This document shows positions 55,623-64,000 of a stretch of DNA of 64,000 nucleotides, in pieces. The number at the start of each line of letters is the position of its first letter. Position 1 is the first letter of the stretch. Source of the stretch: Gordonia sp. SID5947 (GTDB lineage Bacteria; Actinomycetota; Actinomycetes; Mycobacteriales; Mycobacteriaceae); contig NZ_WWHU01000001.1 in the NCBI RefSeq assembly GCF_009862785.1, positions 1,612,001 to 1,676,000 on the forward strand, given 5' to 3'. The translations under genes and the position numbers were made by a program. The notes beneath the pieces were generated by a model. The model searched no databases. It had not been told where the DNA came from and saw nothing but the letters and a program-made list of their open reading frames with translations.

Positions 55623-56425
55623 TGACAGCGATCATGGAGAACCCCACGCCGGCCTCGGACGATCCGCCACTGCCTCCGGTACCCGACGAGGCCACGATGG
55701 TGACCTTGAAGATCTACCGGTTCAATCCGGAGAATCCGGATGCCCAGGGCTTCGAGAGCTTCCGCGTACCGGCATTGCCGACCGACCGCCTGCTCAACCT
55801 GCTGCTGTATGTGAAGGGTTACCTCGACGGCACCCTCACCTTCCGGCGCAGTTGCGCGCACGGCGTGTGCGGATCCGACGCCATGCGGATCAACGGCGTG
55901 AACCGCCTCGCCTGCAAGCTGCTGATGAAGGACATGCTCCCCGCCAAGAAGGGAGATGGGGACCGGTCCAAGGAGATCACCATCACCATCGAGCCCATCA
56001 AGGGCCTCCCGGTGGAGAAGGATCTCGTGGTGGACATGGAACCGTTCTTCGACGCGTACCGCGCCATCAAGCCGTTCCTCATCACCAGTGGCAACGAGCC
56101 GACCCGTGAACGCATCCAGAGCCAGCACGACCGCGCACGGTTCGACGACACCACCAAGTGCATCCTCTGCGCCTGCTGCACCACCAGCTGCCCGGTGTTC
56201 TGGAACGAGGGCAGCTACTTCGGTCCGGCCGCGATCGTGAACGCCCACCGGTTCATCTTCGACAGCCGCGACGAGGCCGCCGTCGAGCGTCTCGACATCC
56301 TCAACGACGTCGACGGTGTGTGGCGCTGCCGCACCACGTTCAACTGCACCGACGCGTGCCCCCGTGGCATTCAGGTGACCCAGGCGATCCAAGAGGTCAA
56401 GCGCGCGCTGATGTTCTCGCGCTGA
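55622..56425 (+). CDS. sdhB: succinate dehydrogenase iron-sulfur subunit
   Basis: A 267-residue subunit with three clusters: [2Fe-2S] ligands in RRSCAHGVCGSDAMRI, then two cysteine groups CILCACCTTSCPVFW and FNCTDACPRGIQVTQAI for the [4Fe-4S] and [3Fe-4S] centres. It passes electrons from SdhA to the quinone. ATG shares a base with the sdhA stop. Extended N-terminus (about 25 residues, Pro-rich) relative to other SdhBs. Followed by a 17 bp hairpin terminator. Confidence 0.97.
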   Translation: MTAIMENPTPASDDPPLPPVPDEATMVTLKIYRFNPENPDAQGFESFRVPALPTDRLLNLLLYVKGYLDGTLTFRRSCAHGVCGSDAMRINGVNRLACKLLMKDMLPAKKGDGDRSKEITITIEPIKGLPVEKDLVVDMEPFFDAYRAIKPFLITSGNEPTRERIQSQHDRARFDDTTKCILCACCTTSCPVFWNEGSYFGPAAIVNAHRFIFDSRDEAAVERLDILNDVDGVWRCRTTFNCTDACPRGIQVTQAIQEVKRALMFSR

Positions 56426-56453
56426 TCGATCCGCAGACTTCACTCTGCAGCCC

Positions 56454-56492
56454 CGACACCGCCCCTCCCGCAGCCCGGGAGGGGCGGTGTCG
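56454..56492 (+). terminator. terminator of the sdhCDAB operon
   Basis: Perfect 17 bp stem (CGACACCGCCCCTCCCG / CGGGAGGGGCGGTGTCG) with a 5-nt loop, 28 bp after the sdhB stop, followed by tctttgcc. Confidence 0.85.
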
Positions 56493-56546
56493 TCTTTGCC
56501 GAACCCGGCGACGGAACCGTGGCACGGCGCGGTGCGTCCAATCGCC

Positions 56547-56936
56547 ATGACTCGAACACGACTCGTGATCGCCGGACTCATCCTGACCCTCGCGTGCGGT
56601 GCACCGTCTGTTGACGCGAGCGCTCGGCAGCCCGGCCACGGCGACCGCGTGACCGTGGTCCTCACGTCGGATCGCCAGTTCAACAGCGCGGTGAGCTGGT
56701 ATGACAGTCGCAACAAGCTGCGCAGCCAGGGCGACGTCGCGCTCGTCCGGTATGACCATGAGACACACCTGTGGGCGGGCTCGATCGTCTACACCAGCCG
56801 TGTTCGTCACCAGAAGGTCGACACCCTCTTCCAATCGAACGGACGATTCGCACGATGCGCCGTCTGGGTGAACGCGAAGAAGATCCGCGAGAAAACCGCG
56901 CGCGCTCCGCGCTTCGCCACCGCCTATTGCCGCTGA
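56547..56936 (+). CDS. small secreted protein of unknown function
   Basis: A 129-residue predicted exported protein: TRTRLVIAGLILTLACGAPSVDASA is a Sec-type signal peptide with a VDASA cleavage site (a lipobox-like TLAC is less convincing). The mature ~100 residues contain two cysteines (ARCAVWV and the AYCR end) and short beta-strand-like stretches RVTVVLTSDRQFNSAVSWY and HLWAGSIVYTS, suggesting a disulfide-bonded small domain. No family is recognised. ATG 56547; independent gene after the sdh terminator. Confidence 0.65.
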   Translation: MTRTRLVIAGLILTLACGAPSVDASARQPGHGDRVTVVLTSDRQFNSAVSWYDSRNKLRSQGDVALVRYDHETHLWAGSIVYTSRVRHQKVDTLFQSNGRFARCAVWVNAKKIREKTARAPRFATAYCR

Positions 56937-57015
56937 CTTTTCACGCCCGGCCTCCGGGCGCACCCGGGCCCGAACCCTTAAACTGTGCCCACTGCGCACA
57001 AACCGGAGGAGCGAC

Positions 57016-57746
57016 GTGCCGACGATACTCGAACTCCGACATGCCGAATGCGAGTCTCCGGGTGCATATGCCGCCGGTCTTGCCGACGTCGCGGACATCC
57101 ATACGGTCCGGGCGTGGCGTGAACCCATCCCCCACGACCCCAGCTCGTATGCCGCCATCATCGTCATGGGTGGGCCGATGGGCGCCGACGACGGTCCACG
57201 CCTCCCATGGATCGACGACGAGATCGGCCTGCTCCGGCGCGCGAGCGCATCGGACACGCCGATCTGGGCGGTCTGCCTCGGTTCCCAACTGCTCGCCGCC
57301 GCTCTCGGTTCCGAGATCTCCACCGGGCCCGCACCCGAGATCGGGCTGCTCGACGTCTCGCTGACCGAGGACGGCCGGCGAGATCCGGTGTGGTCATCTC
57401 ACCCCGACCCCGTCGTCGAGGTCCTGCAATGGCATTTCGACACGTTCTCGCTTCCACCGGGAGCGGTCCGGCTCGCCTCGTCCCCCGCCTACCCGAATCA
57501 GCTCTTCCGACACGGCCACAGCTACGGGATCCAGTTCCACCTCGAGGTCGGGTCCGCTCAGCTCGCCGAATGGCTCGATGTCCCGAGTACCGCGCGGAGC
57601 TCGACACCGTGCTCGGCCCGGGTGGCGTCGAGAGAGTCGTGGCCGATGTCGCCCGCGCGGAATCGGTCACGCATCCGCTCGCGGTGACCGCGATCCGTCG
57701 ATGGTTCGACCTGACGGTCTCCGGTGACGCAGGCGGTCTCCGGTGA
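57016..57746 (+). CDS. class I glutamine amidotransferase-like protein, apparent frameshift near the 3' end
   Basis: About 243 residues when corrected. IIVMGGPMGADDG, IWAVCLGSQLLAAALG (nucleophile-elbow Cys in VCLGSQ) and YGIQFHLEV (His) form a GATase1 triad as in the YfeJ/GuaA-like group, which hydrolyses glutamine or gamma-glutamyl substrates. Read literally the frame stops at 57685-57687 after a low-quality tail; an extra C in the CCC at 57582-57584 instead gives DVPEYRAELDTVLGPGGVERVVADVARAE... to TGA 57744-57746, which overlaps the adenine deaminase start (GTGA). aggag is 6 nt before GTG 57016. Confidence 0.8.
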
Positions 57747-57772
57747 CGCGGGTGGGTTCGGATGACGCGGGC
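57716..57772 (+). repeat. three 19 bp tandem repeats at a gene junction
   Basis: Units at 57716, 57735 and 57754 of the form GG(T/G)(C/T)TC(C/G)GGTGACGC(A/G)GG, the first two almost identical. They span the end of the amidotransferase and the start of the deaminase, so the GTGA overlap itself lies in the second unit. Confidence 0.7.
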
Positions 57773-58870
57773 CGTCGACGACCCGCGTTCGCCCGGCCGA
57801 CCCGCGTGGGCGGAGACCGATCGAGTGGCCCGAGCCGGTCCCGTATCGCCACGCTCCCCAAAGTCGAACTGCACCTGCACATCGAGGGAACCCTGGAACC
57901 CGAACTCGTCATGGAACTCGCTCGCGCGGGCGGCATCACCCTGCCGTACCGCGACGCAGACGAACTACGGGCACGGTATGCGTTCGACGACCTGCAGTCC
58001 TTCCTCGACATCTACTACGAGAACCTCGTCGTGCTGCGTGGTCGCGGCGACTTCGCACAGCTCGCCCATGCCTATGCCGCCCGCGCCCACGAGGCAGGCG
58101 TCGTGCACGCCGAGGTGTTCTTCGATCCGCAGGCACACCTTGTCCGGGGAGTACCCCTCGTCGACGTCGTCGACGGGCTGGTGGACGGCTTCGAGCAGGC
58201 TCGCGCGGAGTTCGGCATCACGGCCGACCTGATCGCCTGTTTCCTCCGGGACCGGCCGGTGACAGAGGCGCTCACGACGCTCGACGAATTGATCGCCCTC
58301 GAAGCGCCGATCATCGGGGTCGGACTCGATTCCGCGGAAGTCGGCAATCCCGCGTCCCGGTTCGCCGAGGTCTTCGATCGCGCGAAGCGAGCAGGCCTGC
58401 GCTCGGTCGCACACGCGGGCGAGGAGGGCGGACCCGACTCGATCCGCCAGGCGCTCGACGATCTGGGCGTCGAGCGCATCGACCACGGCATCCGCAGCAT
58501 CGACGATCCGCTTCTCTTGTCACGTCTGGCGGATCAACGGACGCGACTCACGATCTGCCCACTGTCGAATGTGCATCTGAACGCCGTCGCCGACATCGCA
58601 TCACACCCGTTGCCGGCACTCATCGAGGCCGGGCTCCATGTGACCATCAACTCCGACGACCCTGCCTACTTCGGCGGTTACATCGACCGGAACTACGACG
58701 TCGTCGTCGACGCGTTCGGTCTCGACGACGAAGCGGTGGCGGCCCTCGCTCACAACGCCGTCGACGCCAGCTTTCTGCCGGACACCCGCAAGCGTGAAAT
58801 CCGCACGCGCATTGACGAATGGCTCTCCGTCCCGGAGTCCGGCGCAGTCCCCGGCCGGCTCCGGTGGTAG
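57743..58870 (+). CDS. adenine deaminase (type 2) / adenosine deaminase-like
   Basis: A 375-residue zinc deaminase. Motifs: LPKVELHLHIEGTLEPELV (HxH), RSVAHAGEEGGPDSIRQAL, GVERIDHGIR, LTICPLSNVHLNAV and NSDDPAYFGGYIDRNY. The SDDPAYFGGYI form is typical of Aah1-like adenine deaminases rather than classical adenosine deaminase; the add gene at 50 kb supplies the latter. It would convert adenine to hypoxanthine for deoD/xanthine dehydrogenase. GTG 57743 gives a ~35-residue low-complexity N-terminus partly encoded by 19 bp repeats; an internal start nearer ATLPKVE is possible. Overlaps the amidotransferase (GTGA). Confidence 0.9.
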   Translation: MTRVGSDDAGRRRPAFARPTRVGGDRSSGPSRSRIATLPKVELHLHIEGTLEPELVMELARAGGITLPYRDADELRARYAFDDLQSFLDIYYENLVVLRGRGDFAQLAHAYAARAHEAGVVHAEVFFDPQAHLVRGVPLVDVVDGLVDGFEQARAEFGITADLIACFLRDRPVTEALTTLDELIALEAPIIGVGLDSAEVGNPASRFAEVFDRAKRAGLRSVAHAGEEGGPDSIRQALDDLGVERIDHGIRSIDDPLLLSRLADQRTRLTICPLSNVHLNAVADIASHPLPALIEAGLHVTINSDDPAYFGGYIDRNYDVVVDAFGLDDEAVAALAHNAVDASFLPDTRKREIRTRIDEWLSVPESGAVPGRLRW

Positions 58871-58873
58871 CGT
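58868..58873 (+). promoter_or_regulatory. -10 box of leaderless dacB transcript
   Basis: TAGCGT overlapping the previous stop codon, 7 nt before GTG 58881. Confidence 0.5.
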
Positions 58874-58880
58874 CCGATCG

Positions 58881-60185
58881 GTGACTGTGGGGATCGATCG
58901 CCGGTCGTGCGGACATGGGATCGCGCGCATCGTCCTGGCGGCCTGCGTCTCGATCGCACCGCTCCTCGGGCACCCGCTACCCGCGAATGCGGCCCCGCCA
59001 CCCGTCACCACACCTGTCACCGATCACTGCCCGCACAGGGTCTCGCCTCCGCCTGCCGTGGACACCTCCGAAGTGGTCGCGCCGGGCATGTCCGCTCCCG
59101 GTCCCCTCCCGGTACCGGACCCACCGATCGGCGGCACCCGCCTCGGTGCATGCGGCGTGGTGGCCGACCCGGGTCTCGGCGCGGTACCGGAACGGCTGAC
59201 CTCGGCGGGATGGCTGATCGCCGACCTCGACACCGGGAAGATCATCGCGGCCAAGGATCCGCACGGCCGATACCGCCCGGCGTCGACCATCAAGGTGTTG
59301 TTCTCGCTGGTGATTCTCGACGCGATCGACCGGGGCACAATGGATCTCGACACCATCGTCACCGCAGCCCCGGAGGACTGGAGCGCCGAAGGCGATTCGT
59401 GCGGGATGGGCCCCGGTGGCCGCTACACCAACCGCGACCTACTGACCGGACTGATGGTGGTATCGGGAAACGACTGTGCCAGTGCGCTGGCTCGGCAACT
59501 CGGCGGTGTGACGGCGACTCTCACCGCGATGAACGACAGGGCACGTGCACTCCAGGCGCTCGACACCCACGCGTCCACGCCGTCGGGCCTGGACGCCGCG
59601 GGCATGTCCACCTCACCTTACGATCTCGCGATCATCTACCGAGAGGCCATGCGCAACAGCCTCTTCCGCGAGCTCATCGCATTGCACGATTATCGTTTCC
59701 CGGGCTATCCGAAGCGTCCTGACGTGCCTGGCGACAAGGACCACCCGAGTTACCTCATGCAGACGTCGAATCACCTGTTGCTCGACGGCTACCCGGGCAT
59801 GCTGGGCGGCAAGACCGGATACACCGACGATGCACAGAAGACGTTTGTCGGGGCGGCCGAGCGTGACGGCAGACGTGTGGTGATCGTGCAGATGTACGGA
59901 CTGACCGTCGAGTCGGACTCCTACTGGGATCAGGCCGAATCCATGTACGACTACGGCTTTCGCGCACCGCCGGATACCGAGGTGGGCCGCCTGGTCACCG
60001 CGCGCACCCGCGAATCCGCCGCGCCGATCACGTCGGCGGCGGCTCCGAAGGCCGCGCACGCCCTGCCGTCGACGGGTACAGATCATCCGGACAGTTGGTC
60101 GATCCGAATCCTGGTGGGCCTCTGTGCCGCGCTGATCGCCATCGGTCTCCTGCTGTTTGCCCTGAGGCTGTTCGCCAGGCGATGA
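58881..60185 (+). CDS. dacB: D-alanyl-D-alanine carboxypeptidase (S11) with LPSTG-type C-terminus
   Basis: A 434-residue exported penicillin-binding DD-carboxypeptidase (DacB1/PBP5 class). Signal peptide IARIVLAACVSIAPLLGHPLPANA; a Pro-rich spacer; catalytic Ser135-T-I-K138 (PASTIKVLFS), second motif SGNDCAS and third LGGKTGYTDD. It trims the terminal D-Ala of peptidoglycan stems. The C-terminus reads LPSTGTDHPDS (60063-60077 for LPSTG), then a hydrophobic helix (IRILVGLCAALIAIGLLLFALRLF) and ARR, the layout of a sortase sorting signal. Leaderless GTG 58881. Matches the Rv3330 position. Confidence 0.93.
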   Translation: MTVGIDRRSCGHGIARIVLAACVSIAPLLGHPLPANAAPPPVTTPVTDHCPHRVSPPPAVDTSEVVAPGMSAPGPLPVPDPPIGGTRLGACGVVADPGLGAVPERLTSAGWLIADLDTGKIIAAKDPHGRYRPASTIKVLFSLVILDAIDRGTMDLDTIVTAAPEDWSAEGDSCGMGPGGRYTNRDLLTGLMVVSGNDCASALARQLGGVTATLTAMNDRARALQALDTHASTPSGLDAAGMSTSPYDLAIIYREAMRNSLFRELIALHDYRFPGYPKRPDVPGDKDHPSYLMQTSNHLLLDGYPGMLGGKTGYTDDAQKTFVGAAERDGRRVVIVQMYGLTVESDSYWDQAESMYDYGFRAPPDTEVGRLVTARTRESAAPITSAAAPKAAHALPSTGTDHPDSWSIRILVGLCAALIAIGLLLFALRLFARR

Positions 60186-60206
60186 CCGCCCCGACGGGCC
60201 GTGACC

Positions 60207-61259
60207 TCAGCGGCGCAGCAGCCACCCGACGAATCCGCTGAGGGCGGCGGCGATGCCGGCGACCGCGACCAGAGTGGCGGGCCTGGCCGCTGGGTTGACC
60301 TGATAGTTCGGCGAGACGACCACCGGCGGCAGCGGCTGGTCCTCCTCGGTGACCTGGAATTCCTCGTTGATCGGATCGGTGGCGCACCAGGCCGCGGCAT
60401 ACAGCACGATCCGGGACGCGAGGTAGGCGAACACCAGCAAGCCGATGATGGGGCCGAATGCCACACCTGCCGGACCGCTCAGGACCGACTGTAGGTAGAT
60501 GCCACCCACGGTCTTGACGATCTCGAAAGCGACCGCCGTGAGCAGCCCGGCCTTCAGAGTATTCCGGAAGGGCAACTGCACCAACGGGAGTCGCGACATC
60601 ACGAAGGTGAACAGCAGCCATGTCGCCATGACCGAGACGATGATGGACGTCGTCCGGACGACCGCCGGTGCCCACGAGGCGTCCTCGAGGCCGACCCACG
60701 ACAACACCTCGGTCGTGAGGCCGGAGTTGCCGAGGGCGGTGAGCGCCATCGTGCCCGCGAAGGCGATGCCGAGCACGACGAAGGTGACGAGGTCCCAGAC
60801 CTTCGACATGACCGCGTTGCGGCTGACGCGGCCGCCCCACATCTCGGTCATGCCCAGTCGGACGCCGGAGATCCAGCCGATGCCGGTGAAGGCGGCGCCG
60901 ACCAGACCGACGATGCCGACCGCGGCGCGGGAGGAGATCGCCGAGTCGATGAGGTCGCTGACCTGGTCCCCCAGCCCTTCGGGCATGTTCTCGACGACCG
61001 CATCCTGCAGTTCTTTCAGGAGTTCCGGCTGATTCGCCAGAACGAAACCGGCGATCGCGAACACGACCATCACGATGGGTACGAGCGCGAGAATGCCGTT
61101 GAAGCTGATGCTCGCCGCATACAGATTGCCGCGCCGGTCGTTGTACCGCTGCACCGTCTGGATGAGGTGCTCCAACCAGGTCCAGCGTTCACGCGCCTGG
61201 GCGAAGGCACTCTTGCCGCGTGCGACCGCCGCTTTTCCGGAATCCACCATCGAACTCAC
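60207..61259 (-). CDS. YihY/BrkB-family membrane protein
   Basis: A 350-residue inner-membrane protein with about six helices. Family text: RYNDRRGNLYAASISFNGILALVPIVMVVFAIAGFVLA, GIGWISGVRLGMTEMWG, PLVQLPFRNTLKAGLLTAVAFEIVKTVGGIYLQS and LVFAYLASRIVLYAAAW. Formerly annotated ribonuclease BN but no nuclease residues are involved; function is unproven. GTG 61259 with gaggagg 8 nt upstream. Same strand and 49 bp after trpS, as in the M. tuberculosis order (Rv3335c-trpS), so probably cotranscribed. Confidence 0.92.
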   Translation of the reverse strand: MSSMVDSGKAAVARGKSAFAQARERWTWLEHLIQTVQRYNDRRGNLYAASISFNGILALVPIVMVVFAIAGFVLANQPELLKELQDAVVENMPEGLGDQVSDLIDSAISSRAAVGIVGLVGAAFTGIGWISGVRLGMTEMWGGRVSRNAVMSKVWDLVTFVVLGIAFAGTMALTALGNSGLTTEVLSWVGLEDASWAPAVVRTTSIIVSVMATWLLFTFVMSRLPLVQLPFRNTLKAGLLTAVAFEIVKTVGGIYLQSVLSGPAGVAFGPIIGLLVFAYLASRIVLYAAAWCATDPINEEFQVTEEDQPLPPVVVSPNYQVNPAARPATLVAVAGIAAALSGFVGWLLRR

Positions 61260-61308
61260 CTGTACCGCCTCCTCATCGGATCACGGGGTCAGTCGGAACA
61301 ACGGCTGA

Positions 61309-63236
<1,928 letters not shown>

Positions 63237-63244
63237 AGCAGTCG

Positions 63245-63250
63245 AGGGTA
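63245..63250 (-). promoter_or_regulatory. -10 box of leaderless xthA transcript
   Basis: TACCCT on the minus strand with 8 nt to GTG 63236. Confidence 0.4.
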
Positions 63251-63308
63251 CTGCCCGTTGTGGTGCGTCCGTACCAGAGGTAAGCCAACCCTTGCCATCG
63301 GTCCTGCT

Positions 63309-63327
63309 TTATGTAACCCTTACCTAA
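63309..63327. promoter_or_regulatory. IdeR-like iron box in front of bfd
   Basis: Minus-strand reading TTAGGTAAGGGTTACATAA matches 15 of 19 consensus positions of the IdeR box. It overlaps the expected bfd promoter, 23 nt before the start codon, so iron-loaded IdeR would block it. A weaker match (11 of 19) lies at 63276-63294. Confidence 0.65.
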
Positions 63328-63349
63328 CTGACCTGAAGAGGTGAAGACA

Positions 63350-63532
63350 ATGTTCGTTTGCATCTGCCGCGCGGTGACCGAAGACGAGGTCCACGAGCAC
63401 TGCTCGTCGGGCGCGATGTCCGTGGATGCCATCGGCGAACGTTGCGGTGCGGGCGAAGGCTGCGGCACCTGCCTCGAACGACTTCACGAGATCGTCAGCG
63501 AAAGGATTGCCACCGCCACCACCGCTGCATGA
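63350..63532 (+). CDS. bfd: bacterioferritin-associated ferredoxin
   Basis: A 60-residue [2Fe-2S] ferredoxin of the BFD type: FVCICRAVTEDEVHEHC at the start supplies two cysteines and CGAGEGCGTCLERL the other pair. It reduces core iron of bacterioferritin so that Fe2+ can leave when iron is scarce. ATG 63350 follows gaagagg; in-frame GTG 63341 is less likely. Directly upstream of bfr with a hairpin between, and preceded by an IdeR-like box. Confidence 0.93.
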   Translation: MFVCICRAVTEDEVHEHCSSGAMSVDAIGERCGAGEGCGTCLERLHEIVSERIATATTAA

Positions 63533-63560
63533 CGGACGTCTTCTGACGTCGATTCGACAC

Positions 63561-63586
63561 CCTCGTGCCGGAAGCCCGGCACGGGG
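63561..63586 (+). terminator. hairpin between bfd and bfr
   Basis: Stem CCTCGTGCCGG / CCGGCACGGGG (one G-T pair) with a 4-nt loop followed by cctttg. Separates bfd from bfr, so bfr may be expressed from its own promoter or by read-through. Confidence 0.65.
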
Positions 63587-63635
63587 CCTTTGTGCGTGCT
63601 ACGTTCCTCTTACCACGGCGAACGGAGACACGGTC

Positions 63636-64000
63636 ATGCGCGGCGACGACGAGGTGATCGCACTGCTCAACGAACAGCTCACCAGTGAGCTGACGGCGAT
63701 CAACCAGTACTTCCTGCATTCCAAGATGCAAGCCAACTGGGGGCTCACCGAGATCGCGAGCAAGTCACGCGCGGAGTCCATCGAGGAGATGCATCACGCG
63801 GAGACCCTGACCGACCGCATCCTGTTCCTCGAAGCGCTCCCGAACTACCAGAAGATCCTGCCGCTGCGCATCGGCCAGACGCTGCGCGAGCAGTTCGAGT
63901 CGGACATGGCCGTCGAGATCGAGGTCGTCGAGCGCCTGCGCCCAGGTATCTCGATGTGCCGCGCCAAGGGCGACATCACCAGCGCGAAGATCCTCGAGGA
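63636..64000 (+). CDS. bfr: bacterioferritin, 5' part (runs off the window)
   Basis: The first ~121 residues of a heme-containing ferritin storing iron. RGDDEVIALLNEQLTSELTAINQYFLHSKMQANWGLTEIASKSRAESIEEMHHAETLTDRILFLEALPN shows the helix A ferroxidase Glu (LTSELTAINQYF), the second helix E-E-M-H-H with metal ligands and the Met (SKMQ/EEMHH region) expected for heme binding. ATG 63636 with ggag 10 nt upstream. No stop before the window ends. Bfd, its reductant, is the preceding gene. Confidence 0.93.
   Translation, partial: MRGDDEVIALLNEQLTSELTAINQYFLHSKMQANWGLTEIASKSRAESIEEMHHAETLTDRILFLEALPNYQKILPLRIGQTLREQFESDMAVEIEVVERLRPGISMCRAKGDITSAKILE

Overview
The window is a high-GC actinobacterial chromosome segment, most like a mycolic-acid genus near Gordonia (genus is inference). 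Reasons: a biotin carboxylase/BCCP fusion of AccA3 type, PapA-like acyltransferases, an EspC-like type VII secretion substrate, IdeR-like iron boxes, many leaderless promoters (TANNNT 6-8 nt before the start codon), and a gene order that matches, from memory, the Mycobacterium tuberculosis backbone Rv3282-Rv3336 (maf, sseA, sufE-like, accA3, lhr, nei, glpD, lpdA, M20 peptidase, deoD, pmmB, upp, Rv3311-like, add, deoA, cdd, sdhCDAB, dacB, yihY, trpS).

Layout. 1-7.1 kb: end of maf, then sseA-sufE-accA3 interrupted by two PapA/condensation-type acyltransferases, then a small broken gene. 7.1-10.3 kb: lipoprotein, MFS exporter and divergent TetR with paired operators. 10.3-24.5 kb: purine catabolism (MobA-like nucleotidyltransferase, OHCU decarboxylase, HIU hydrolase; then an MFS permease, an 8-oxoguanine/guanine-type deaminase and a two-gene xanthine dehydrogenase) wrapped around cspA, a kinase and pyruvate carboxylase. 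24.5-27.7 kb: acyl-CoA dehydrogenase, histidine phosphatase and cbtA-cbtB under a cobalamin riboswitch. 27.7-33.1 kb: lhr-nei2 DNA repair pair. 33.1-40.1 kb: PPOX-fold protein, glpD/glpK, LLM oxidoreductase with divergent TetR, LpdA. 40.2-47.1 kb: cyclotransferase, amidohydrolase, enoyl-CoA hydratase, deoD-pmmB-membrane protein-ABC ATPase, upp. 47.1-49.8 kb: EspC-like protein plus WXG-NlpC/P60 hydrolase, then an acidic Rv3311-like protein. 49.8-56.5 kb: cdd-deoA-add nucleoside salvage, divergent from sdhCDAB. 56.5-64 kb: small secreted protein, glutamine amidotransferase plus adenine deaminase, DacB carboxypeptidase with an LPSTG-like tail, YihY, TrpS, exonuclease III, bfd-bfr iron storage.

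Five genes (6.7, 25.8, 50.9, 54.7 and 57.6 kb) each need exactly one extra base in a short homopolymer to read as full-length family members. They include sdhA, so uncorrected sequencing deletions are more likely than five real pseudogenes.

The most original signals are the two acyltransferases embedded in the acyl-CoA carboxylase locus (one translationally coupled to sufE), the EspC/NlpC-P60 pair where I recall sapM in M. tuberculosis, IdeR-like boxes in front of both sdhC and bfd, and an LPXTG-type sorting signal on a penicillin-binding carboxypeptidase.
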